Positions 1-5,832 of a stretch of DNA of 6,024 nt are shown here, piece after piece; the stretch's first letter is position 1; each line of letters opens with the position of its first letter. The notes below the pieces were generated by a model, which was not told where the DNA came from, ran no database searches, and saw nothing but the letters and a program-made list of their open reading frames with translations. Source of the DNA: Acidimicrobiaceae bacterium (GTDB lineage: Bacteria > Actinomycetota > Acidimicrobiia > Acidimicrobiales > RAAP-2); contig PKZI01000086.1 in the NCBI GenBank assembly GCA_003133005.1, positions 1,148 to 7,171 of the forward strand. Direction: 5' to 3'. The position numbers were made by a program, and so were the translations under genes.

Positions 1-76
1 GGGGCTATAGCTCAGTCGGTTAGAGCGCGTCACTGATAATGACGAGGTCGTAAGTTCGATTCTTACTAGCCCCACC
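1..76 (+). tRNA. ileT: tRNA-Ile (anticodon GAU)
   Basis: The sequence folds into a complete cloverleaf. The acceptor stem pairs 1-7 with 67-73 in seven perfect pairs. The D stem is 10-13 with 23-26, the anticodon stem 28-32 with 40-44, and the T stem 50-54 with 62-66 around the loop TTCGATT. The anticodon loop is 33-39 with GAT at 35-37, which reads AUC/AUU isoleucine codons. The discriminator base is A74. Only CC of the CCA tail is encoded (next base G77), so the terminal A must be added by the CCA-adding enzyme. The gene begins exactly at the window edge, so its promoter is not visible. In Mycobacterium, ileT(GAU) lies just downstream of gyrA and is followed by alaT; here no tRNA-Ala follows and a protein gene starts 18 bases later. 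Confidence 0.97.
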
Positions 77-94
77 GCGAGAGGTTCGTCGAGA

Positions 95-871
95 ATGGTC
101 ATGCTGGTCAACATCCGCCAACAATTCAGATCGAGCAAAGTGCCGCCGATAAATGGCGTGTTCTGGTTCTTGAAACTTCTCACTACGGCAATGGGGGAAG
201 CGACTTCGGACTACTTCGTCCATCACTTCGCGCCGGCAGCGGCCGTGCTTGTCACGGGTGTCGTTTTCGTCGTCGTGCTTCTTTGGCAATTACGTTTCCC
301 GCGGTTCTCAGTGCTGCCGTACTGGCTTTCGGTGGTGATGGTCAGCGTGTTCGGCACGATGTGTGCCGACGCGTTGCACGTGGGCCTAGGAGTGCCCTAC
401 GTTGTCTCAGTCGTCTCGTTCGCGATCGTCCTCGCAATAGTCTTCAGTAGCTGGTACCGAGTCGAAGGAACTTTGTCGATCCACAGCATCACCTCCACGC
501 GACGCGAACTGTTCTACTGGGCGACCATTACCGCCACGTTTGCGCTCGGTACGGCCGTAGGCGACATGACCGCCACCACCCTTAACCTCGGCTACTTCAG
601 TTCGGGAGTCCTGTTCGTCGGCTTATTCCTGGTTCCTTCGGTTCTCTATCGTCTCGTTCGCCTGAACGTGATCGTGACCTTCTGGGCGAGTTATATCCTT
701 ACGCGTCCCCTCGGAGCCTCCTTCGCCGATTGGTTGGGGGTGAGTCACGTTCGAGGCGGGCTCAATTGGGGAAACGGAAACGTCGCCCTCCTCTTCAGTG
801 CGGTGATCGCCATCGTCATTGCCATTCTCCTCGTGCGCCAGTCCGTCGATCACCCCCAAGCGCGTCATTAG
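95..871 (+). CDS. Eight-helix membrane protein with four DUF347-type repeats (COG4705 family)
   Basis: This 258-residue integral membrane protein has no established biochemical role. About eight hydrophobic segments are visible, near residues 22-40, 48-66, 74-93, 100-120, 139-157, 168-188, 193-210 and 229-247. The odd-numbered helices carry the same motif four times with identical spacing, W-x9-G-x4-D: W24/G34/D39, W77/G87/D92, W142/G152/D157 and W198/G208/D213. The first copy reads FWFLKLLTTAMGEATSD and the last FWASYILTRPLGASFAD, both typical of the DUF347/COG4705 family. The length fits the family. The start at 95 (M1) or the in-frame ATG at 101 (M3) are both possible; GAGAGG at 79-84 serves the first and GAGA at 91-94 the second. 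The gene begins right after tRNA-Ile and ends 9 bases before the pirin gene, suggesting cotranscription with pirin. A transport or ion-binding role is inference from the buried acidic residues. Confidence 0.85.
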   Translation: MVMLVNIRQQFRSSKVPPINGVFWFLKLLTTAMGEATSDYFVHHFAPAAAVLVTGVVFVVVLLWQLRFPRFSVLPYWLSVVMVSVFGTMCADALHVGLGVPYVVSVVSFAIVLAIVFSSWYRVEGTLSIHSITSTRRELFYWATITATFALGTAVGDMTATTLNLGYFSSGVLFVGLFLVPSVLYRLVRLNVIVTFWASYILTRPLGASFADWLGVSHVRGGLNWGNGNVALLFSAVIAIVIAILLVRQSVDHPQARH

Positions 872-880
872 GCTGGAGGC

Positions 881-1837
881 ATGCCTGCCGTCAACGTCGA
901 CAATCCACTGGAACTTCCTAAGGTCACCGCGCCTAGCACCGAGGCACGACCGCGACGAGTGAAATCGATCACGAGCGCGCCACGAGGACTCGAAGGTGAA
1001 GGATTCCCAGTCCGCCGAGCGTTTGCGGGTATCGATCTCGCTGACCTCGACCCCTTTATTCACATGGACCAAATGGGCGAGATTGATTACGGCCCGGGAG
1101 AACCAAAGGGTACGCCCTGGCATCCTCACCGTGGCTTTGAAACCGTGACCTACATGATGGAGGGGACTTTTTTGCACCAAGACTCCATCGGTGGAGGTGG
1201 CGTCATCGAGAATGGTGCAACCCAATGGATGACCGCAGGTGCCGGCATCTTGCACATCGAGCGACCGCCCGACGCACTCATTGACTCGGGCGGACTCTTT
1301 CACGGCATCCAACTCTGGGTCAATCTGCCGTCGAAACTGAAGATGACCCCGCCGCGTTACCAGGACATTGGGGCGAACGCGGTCACTCTTTTGACCAACC
1401 AAAACGGAGACGCAATAATCCGTGTGATCGCGGGCTCTCTGGGCGACGTCGATGGACCAGGTTCCACGCACACGCCCATCACCCTCCTGCACGTTTCACT
1501 CTTACCTGGCGGGCAGTTAGAACTCCCATGGCGCAAGAACTACAACGCGCTGACCTACGTGCTCGCAGGCCAAGGAACCGTTGGCGTGGATCGTCAAGCG
1601 ATCGAGGACGGTCAAATGGCCGTACACGTCGGCGGCGATACGATTCTGCTTTCGGCGGATGAACAACAAGATTCACGTACCGAAGCATTCGAAGTTTTAA
1701 TACTCGGAGGTGAGCCGATTCGCGAGCCCGTCGCGGCGTACGGCCCCTTCGTGATGAACACGCGAGCCGAATTACAGCAAGCCTTCGAGGATTACGAGGC
1801 CGGACGACTCGGTCAAATTCCCGCGGAGCACATTTAG
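881..1837 (+). CDS. Pirin family protein (bicupin, metal-binding)
   Basis: This 318-residue protein has the pirin fold of two cupin domains. The N-terminal cupin (about residues 40-150) carries the complete metal site: His81 and His83 in HPHRGFETVTY, and His125 and Glu127 in GILHIERP, equivalent to His56, His58, His101 and Glu103 of human pirin, which bind iron. The C-terminal pirin domain spans about 195-300 and ends in the typical GGEPIREPVAAYGPFVMNT. Bacterial pirins have been reported as quercetin 2,3-dioxygenases or as regulators of metabolic enzymes; the sequence does not say which applies. The ATG at 881 is preferred because MPAVNVDNPLELP resembles other actinobacterial pirin N-termini, although GGAGG at 875-879 is only one base from it. 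A GTG at 959 (V27) is a possible internal start without a good ribosome site. The gene is probably cotranscribed with the membrane protein gene 9 bases upstream, and its stop overlaps that of the convergent thioesterase gene. Confidence 0.93.
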   Translation: MPAVNVDNPLELPKVTAPSTEARPRRVKSITSAPRGLEGEGFPVRRAFAGIDLADLDPFIHMDQMGEIDYGPGEPKGTPWHPHRGFETVTYMMEGTFLHQDSIGGGGVIENGATQWMTAGAGILHIERPPDALIDSGGLFHGIQLWVNLPSKLKMTPPRYQDIGANAVTLLTNQNGDAIIRVIAGSLGDVDGPGSTHTPITLLHVSLLPGGQLELPWRKNYNALTYVLAGQGTVGVDRQAIEDGQMAVHVGGDTILLSADEQQDSRTEAFEVLILGGEPIREPVAAYGPFVMNTRAELQQAFEDYEAGRLGQIPAEHI

Positions 1838-2274
1838 TCGGCTTCTCGATGCACGAGAAACGTACCCGTCCCTCGGCTCACTAGTTTTCCTTGCACGTTG
1901 GTAATCGTGGCTTGCGCATGAGCGATTTGACGGGCCAGTCGCACGATTTCTCCTCGCACTTCGTACTCCTCGCCTCGTCGCGCGGGACGTATTAACTCCG
2001 TACTCATTTCTATCGTCGCGTCGGTGCGATCGCGACCATAGAGCGCCGCGTTGATCGCGAAATTCATTGCGGCATCAAGCAACACCGCGTGCACGCCCGC
2101 TTGGACGGCGCCGTGTGGGTTGCACGCGAGATCAAGCGGCTCAAAGACACCCTGCACCCACCCGAGATCTTCCCCGTCAACACCGTAAGTGCGAAACGAT
2201 CCGCCAATCGCATTGATGATCGCCATGCCGCCGTCACCCAGCCAGCGATCCATGTTCCTCAGCGCGCCGCTCAC
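1834..2274 (-). CDS. PaaI-like hotdog-fold acyl-CoA thioesterase
   Basis: This 146-residue protein has the length and pattern of a single-domain hotdog thioesterase of the PaaI/4HBT class, which hydrolyses acyl- or aryl-CoA to free acid and CoA as a cytoplasmic oligomer. The core runs from NPHGAVQAGVHAVLLDAAM (52-70), through the strand TDATIEMSTELIRPARRGEEY (84-104), to the final strands ending GTGTFLVH. Asp67 is the expected general base or nucleophile-activating acid. The usual HGG triplet nine residues before that Asp is Q58-A59-G60, so His is Gln and the first Gly is Ala. Gln is tolerated in related enzymes but the Ala is unusual. The longest start is GTG at 2274, without a clear ribosome site. 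The ATG at 2253 (M8) has TGAGGA two bases upstream and may be the true start. It is divergent from the thiolase gene, which fits acyl-CoA metabolism. Substrate is unknown. Confidence 0.87.
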   Translation of the reverse strand: MSGALRNMDRWLGDGGMAIINAIGGSFRTYGVDGEDLGWVQGVFEPLDLACNPHGAVQAGVHAVLLDAAMNFAINAALYGRDRTDATIEMSTELIRPARRGEEYEVRGEIVRLARQIAHAQATITNVQGKLVSRGTGTFLVHREAD

Positions 2275-2282
2275 GACCGTGA
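2271..2282. repeat. Inverted repeat TCACG-AC-CGTGA
   Basis: A perfect 5-base inverted repeat with a 2-base centre lies in the divergent region and overlaps the GTG codon that is the longest start of the thioesterase. If translation really starts at the ATG at 2253, the repeat would lie just upstream of the gene and could be an operator half of the intergenic region. A short palindrome like this can occur by chance. Confidence 0.3.
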
Positions 2283-2308
2283 CGTTACTTCGAACGTCCG
2301 TCTAGGAT
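2279..2308 (+). promoter_or_regulatory. Possible sigma-70-type promoter for the thiolase gene
   Basis: GTGACG at 2279-2284 (four of six matches to TTGACA) and TAGGAT at 2303-2308 (fits the actinobacterial TAnnnT -10 pattern) are separated by 18 bases, giving an expected transcript start near 2315 and a leader of about 36 bases before the thiolase ATG at 2351. This is pattern matching by eye on a short region and is tentative. Confidence 0.3.
2281..2298. promoter_or_regulatory. Candidate operator GACGTT-N6-AACGTC
   Basis: Perfect 6-base inverted arms (2281-2286 and 2293-2298) flank a 6-base centre that itself contains part of TTCGAA. The 18-base element falls in the spacer of the possible thiolase promoter, a classic position for a repressor of the TetR or GntR type. 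Both neighbouring genes act on acyl-CoA, so a lipid-responsive regulator is a reasonable inference. No regulator gene is present in this window. Confidence 0.35.
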
Positions 2309-2350
2309 TCGCGCGGTGGGGAATTCTCACGCACTACGAAAGGGTATGCA

Positions 2351-3532
2351 ATGCCAGTAGCGGTCATTGTGGATGCCGTTCGCACCCCGGGGGGTAAGCG
2401 CAACGGAAAATTGAGGAATTGGCACGCCGTGGACTTGGCGTCCGAGGCGCTACGCGCCATCGCCAGTAGAAACGAACTCGATCCAAGTCTCATCGACGAC
2501 GTCATCATGGGCTGTGTCTCCCAAGTAGGTGAACAGGCATTCAACGTCGGAAGAAGCGCCGTGTTGGCGGCGGGATGGCCCGAGTCCGTTCCCGCGACCA
2601 CGATTGATCGCCAGTGCGGCTCCTCACAGCAGGCGCTGCATTTTGCGGCGCAAGGGGTGATGGCAGGCGCCTACGACATCGTCGTGGCGGCGGGCGTCGA
2701 GGTCATGAGTCGAGTTGTCATGGGTTCTTCGATTGGCAAGGACTCAGGCTTTCCCTTTGGGCCGCGCGTTGCCGCCCGTTACGAACCTGTCGGTGGGCTT
2801 AAGAACCAAGGTATCGGAGCTGAGATGATTGCCGACGAATGGGGCATTTCTCGTGAGGAGCTCGACGCGTTCTCGGTCGAAAGCCACCGCCGCGCCGCCC
2901 AAGCGACGGCTGAGGGTCGCTTCGAGCGTGAGATCGTTCCCATTTTCGTCCGTGACGAAGATGGGAATCCCACTGACGAGCTGATGAGCACTGATGAGGG
3001 GATTCGCCCGGACTCATCGATCACCGCACTGGCCAATCTGAAGTCGGCGTTCAAAGAAGGCGGAAAAGTCACCGCGGGTAATTCTTCACAGATCACCGAC
3101 GGAGCGTCGGCGGTGCTGATCATGAGTGAGGAGAAGGCACGAGAACTGGGTTACCGAGCGCGCGCAAAATTCCACTCGTTCGCTCTCGCTGGTGTGGACC
3201 CGGTCACGATGTTGACTGGTCCCATTCCCGCCACGACCAAGGTGCTCGAGCGCGCGGGCCTTACTCTCGATGACATTGACCTGATCGAGATCAATGAGGC
3301 GTTCGCGTCGGTCGTGCTCGCGTGGCACAAGGAACACAAGGTCGACCTCGACAAGGTGAACGTCAACGGCGGTGCCATTGCGCTGGGACACCCGCTCGGC
3401 GCGTCGGGTACGAAGTTGTGCGCAACGTTGCTCAACGAACTCGAGCGAACGGGCGGACGCTACGGCCTTCTTACGATGTGCGAAGGCGGCGGACTGGCCA
3501 ATGCGACGATCATCGAACGACTCGACAACTGA
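2351..3532 (+). CDS. Thiolase (acetyl-CoA C-acyltransferase), FadA5-like class
   Basis: This 393-residue protein is a full-length thiolase, which cleaves 3-ketoacyl-CoA with CoA to acetyl-CoA and a shortened acyl-CoA, or condenses two acyl-CoAs in reverse. All catalytic elements are visible: nucleophile Cys89 in DRQCGSSQQA, N315-E316-A317-F318-A319, His347 in GHPLG, and the second Cys377 in MCEGGG. The DRQCGSSQQALHFAAQGVMAGAYD block and the ending MCEGGGLANATIIERL resemble mycobacterial FadA5, a thiolase of sterol side-chain beta-oxidation, more than the CIGGGQG ending of typical short-chain acetoacetyl-CoA thiolases. Degradation is thus more likely than PHB synthesis, but the substrate is not proven. 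The ATG at 2351 has AAAGGG at 2339-2344 six bases upstream, a good ribosome site. The gene stands alone on this strand, diverges from the thioesterase gene and converges on crgA. No other beta-oxidation gene is in the window. Confidence 0.95.
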   Translation: MPVAVIVDAVRTPGGKRNGKLRNWHAVDLASEALRAIASRNELDPSLIDDVIMGCVSQVGEQAFNVGRSAVLAAGWPESVPATTIDRQCGSSQQALHFAAQGVMAGAYDIVVAAGVEVMSRVVMGSSIGKDSGFPFGPRVAARYEPVGGLKNQGIGAEMIADEWGISREELDAFSVESHRRAAQATAEGRFEREIVPIFVRDEDGNPTDELMSTDEGIRPDSSITALANLKSAFKEGGKVTAGNSSQITDGASAVLIMSEEKARELGYRARAKFHSFALAGVDPVTMLTGPIPATTKVLERAGLTLDDIDLIEINEAFASVVLAWHKEHKVDLDKVNVNGGAIALGHPLGASGTKLCATLLNELERTGGRYGLLTMCEGGGLANATIIERLDN

Positions 3533-3553
3533 GTCTGAGGCAATTCCTCAACT
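3532..3553. terminator. Hairpin between convergent thiolase and crgA genes (possible bidirectional terminator)
   Basis: TGAGG (3536-3540) and CCTCA (3546-3550) pair around the loop CAATT, and AGT/ACT (3532-3534 with 3551-3553) extend the stem past a bulged C3535. It fills the whole 19-base gap and includes bases of both stop codons. There is no T-tract on either side, so an efficient intrinsic terminator is doubtful. Its placement at a convergent junction is the main support. Confidence 0.35.
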
Positions 3554-3827
3554 AGCGGTATCGAGTGGCCATATAAAAGGCGCTAAACATCAAGACGAGT
3601 CCCACCACGAGGTACCACGACGTGGTCGAACCGGGTAGCACCGCCAAATAATTGAGGGTGATGATCAACATGCCCACGATCAACAGACCCAGCAGCATCC
3701 ATCCGTACCAACGAGGACTGTGATCCGCACCGACGCGCCGACGCGCGGTGACACGTCCCTTGGATTCGGGCGACACGTAGCGCCCCACGGTCTTTGCCTT
3801 ATTTTGGCTGTTCGGTGATTTCGCCAT
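3552..3827 (-). CDS. crgA: Cell division protein CrgA
   Basis: This 91-residue protein matches CrgA, a small actinobacterial inner-membrane protein that in Mycobacterium interacts with FtsZ, FtsQ and the septal PBPs and stabilises the divisome, and in Streptomyces affects Z-ring timing. A basic, hydrophilic N-terminus (1-36) precedes the family signature SPRWY (37-41), a first membrane helix (about 41-63, ending NYLAVLPG) and a second (about 70-88), with a short basic end ATRYR. Length is close to the 93 residues of the M. tuberculosis protein. The ATG at 3827 is the only reasonable start; its ribosome site is weak. It lies 33 bases downstream of pknB on the same strand, so it is probably the last gene of the PBP-kinase operon, and in Mycobacterium crgA likewise lies near pknB. 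Confidence 0.94.
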   Translation of the reverse strand: MAKSPNSQNKAKTVGRYVSPESKGRVTARRRVGADHSPRWYGWMLLGLLIVGMLIITLNYLAVLPGSTTSWYLVVGLVLMFSAFYMATRYR

Positions 3828-3832
3828 GGAAC

Positions 3833-3845
3833 TCGATGTTATCGA
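3833..3845 (-). repeat. Small hairpin TCGAT-GTT-ATCGA ahead of crgA
   Basis: A perfect 5-base inverted repeat with a 3-base loop sits 5 bases upstream of the crgA ATG, in the 33-base gap after pknB, where a ribosome site would be expected. In the mRNA it could mask the start region and lower crgA translation relative to pknB, or it could be chance. Confidence 0.3.
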
Positions 3846-3860
3846 ACCAGGGTGAGGGAC

Positions 3861-5789
3861 TTATCCGGCTGGAACGGTCGTCGTTGTCGTTGCCGTACTT
3901 GATTGACACACTGATATCTGCACCACTGAGTTGTACGGCGCCTCTGCTCCTCCCGCGGGGGTTTGGGCAACCACGGTGCCGACCTGGGAAAGCAGACACA
4001 TCGTCGGGTCCGCGGGAGCGACCGTGTCGGTAAAGCCACTGCTCATCAATAACGTCGTGGCGGCCGCTTGGGTCAAGTTCACCACGTTGGGAACCGCGTC
4101 CTGGCACACGCCCGTTGAAGTCACGAGTTGAATGGACGCGCCCGCTTGAACCTGACTACCCGACGCGGGCAGCGTGTTCGTGACGAGCCCCGATGCGACT
4201 GTGTTCGAGCACGCCGTGGTCGTCGTGTTGCTCACCTTCAGCTGGTCATTGACAAGAATTGTCGTCGCCTCAGTTTGCGTTTGGTTAGCGACCGACGGTA
4301 AAGAGAAGGTGGCGGTTGGCGAGAGAATTGTGAGAATCACCTTATTGCCCGTTTTGGTCTTGGTCAGAGCCAACGGCATCTGAAGCAGGACCCTTCCCGG
4401 AAGAGCATTCGAAGGCGGTGAGAGCGTCACCTGGGTCACGTAATTGAGGCCGTCGCCCGCCAAGATGCTCTCGGCACTTGAGAGGAGCATCCCCGTCACG
4501 TTCGGAACGGTCACTGACGTCGCGGTCACGCCAATGGACACCTTTAACGAGATCGCTTCGCCCTTGGACACTTTCTTACCCGCCACGGGATCGGTCGCGA
4601 CGACGGAACCCTTGTGTTTGGTCGAGGCGACTTGTTGCACCGTGCCCAGCGTGAGGCCGTCGGCGCGAATCGTCGAAGTGGCTGAGGCCACGTCTTGACC
4701 AAGGAGATACGGCATCGATGTCACTGCGGTTGTGCGTTGCGAAAGAAAATAGCCAACGCCACCCGCGGCGAGCAGCACAACGACCACGATGAGAATGATT
4801 CCCGGCACGTTGTTGTTACGCCGACGCCGAATGTCGGTTCGCGGGCCCGCCATTACGGGGACTGACGACGTACGGTCGCCCATCGTCACCGCGGATACGG
4901 CGCGAGTCGCGTCGGCGCCGAAGAACGCACCGTCATAACCGGCGGCCTGCACGGGTTGACCTTCGTTGAATCGAATCAAGTCCGCGCGAAACTCGTCGGC
5001 TGACTGGTAGCGCTGCGAGGGAGCCTTGGCGAGTGCTTCCATCACGATCGCTTCGAGATCACGCGGAATCGTGTTATTGAACTCAGTGGGCGGCGGTACG
5101 CGACCGTTCACGTGTTGACTCGATACCGCAACGGGCGAATCACCAATGAACGGCGGACGACCCGCGAGCATCTCAAAGAGCACTACGCCGAGTGAATACA
5201 CGTCACTTCGTCCGTCAACGGCCGCACCTTCTGCTTGCTCGGGCGAAAAATACGTGGCGGTTCCCATAACGGAACCTTCCTCGGCGAGATGATCTTCGCT
5301 CGAGACCGCCTGAGCGATGCCGAAGTCGGTGACCTTCACCTGTCCGTCACTCGTAATGAGAATGTTCCCCGGTTTCACGTCACGGTGAACCACGCCATTT
5401 CGGTGCGCGTAGCCGAGCGCTGCAGCAACTTGTGCCACGATCTGGGCCGCGTGCGAGGCGGTCAATCGACGAGATCCTCGCAACATATCTGCGAGTGATG
5501 TGCCGTCCACTAATTCCATCACGATGAAGTACGTACCATCGTCTTCTCCCCAGTCAAAGACCGGCACAATGTTCGGATGCGAAAGATTCGCGGCCGCTTG
5601 CGCTTCACGGCGGAAGCGCTCGACAAAGAGGGGGTCCGCGCTCAACTCTGGATAAAGAATCTTCAAGGCAACCGGACGATTGAGCAACAAATCTTGCGCG
5701 CGATAGACCAGCGCCATGCCACCTCGCGCAATTAAATGAGTGACCTGGTACCGATTTGAGTAAACACGTGGGTCGCTCACTGGTTCCAT
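3861..5789 (-). CDS. pknB: Transmembrane Ser/Thr protein kinase with four PASTA repeats (PknB-like)
   Basis: This 642-residue protein has the PknB architecture: cytoplasmic kinase, one membrane helix and extracellular PASTA modules that bind muropeptides or lipid II and tune cell-wall synthesis and division. The kinase (about 14-275) has an ARGGMA glycine-rich loop (21-26), Lys43 in VALKIL, Glu62, HRDVKPGN (135-142; catalytic Asp137), D155-F156-G157, GTATYFSPEQ (176-185), D196 and Arg260, so it looks active. The juxtamembrane stretch ends in RRRR (321-324) before the helix at about 329-349. PASTA modules fall near 354-419, 425-489, 494-559 and 563-628, followed by a Thr-rich tail. M. tuberculosis PknB also has four PASTA modules and is 626 residues. 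The activation-loop threonines that PknB autophosphorylates are replaced by Ala169 and Glu171. Cysteines occur only in the outer two modules (C527, C562, C598, C628). The ATG at 5789 has AGAGAA (minus strand, 5799-5794) four bases upstream. It follows the PBP gene by 43 bases and precedes crgA. Confidence 0.96.
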   Translation of the reverse strand: MEPVSDPRVYSNRYQVTHLIARGGMALVYRAQDLLLNRPVALKILYPELSADPLFVERFRREAQAAANLSHPNIVPVFDWGEDDGTYFIVMELVDGTSLADMLRGSRRLTASHAAQIVAQVAAALGYAHRNGVVHRDVKPGNILITSDGQVKVTDFGIAQAVSSEDHLAEEGSVMGTATYFSPEQAEGAAVDGRSDVYSLGVVLFEMLAGRPPFIGDSPVAVSSQHVNGRVPPPTEFNNTIPRDLEAIVMEALAKAPSQRYQSADEFRADLIRFNEGQPVQAAGYDGAFFGADATRAVSAVTMGDRTSSVPVMAGPRTDIRRRRNNNVPGIILIVVVVLLAAGGVGYFLSQRTTAVTSMPYLLGQDVASATSTIRADGLTLGTVQQVASTKHKGSVVATDPVAGKKVSKGEAISLKVSIGVTATSVTVPNVTGMLLSSAESILAGDGLNYVTQVTLSPPSNALPGRVLLQMPLALTKTKTGNKVILTILSPTATFSLPSVANQTQTEATTILVNDQLKVSNTTTTACSNTVASGLVTNTLPASGSQVQAGASIQLVTSTGVCQDAVPNVVNLTQAAATTLLMSSGFTDTVAPADPTMCLLSQVGTVVAQTPAGGAEAPYNSVVQISVCQSSTATTTTTVPAG

Positions 5790-5832
5790 AACGTTCTCTA
5801 GCCTACGCTCTGGGTCTTTGCGGAGCCGGTGG

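Noticed and set aside
1..94. tRNA-Ile as an attachment site for an integrated element
   Set aside because: No integrase, no second copy of the tRNA 3' end in the window, and the neighbours are ordinary chromosomal genes.
20..289. Minus-strand open frame of 89 codons over the tRNA and the start of the membrane protein gene
   Set aside because: It runs through the tRNA-Ile gene and has a low-complexity charged composition; not a real gene.
623..1492. Long minus-strand open frame (289 codons) antisense to the membrane protein and pirin genes
   Set aside because: Its translation is rich in Arg, His and Asp without recognisable motifs and it overlaps two well-supported genes; it is a shadow of their codon use.
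3151..3435. Minus-strand open frames within the thiolase gene
   Set aside because: They lie entirely inside a complete thiolase with all catalytic motifs and have no ribosome site or family resemblance.
4061..5605. Repeated GCGGCCGCTTG at about 4061 and 5591 as a possible DNA repeat
   Set aside because: Both copies encode Gln/Ala-rich helix segments (AAA) in different domains of PknB; the match is explained by codon use.
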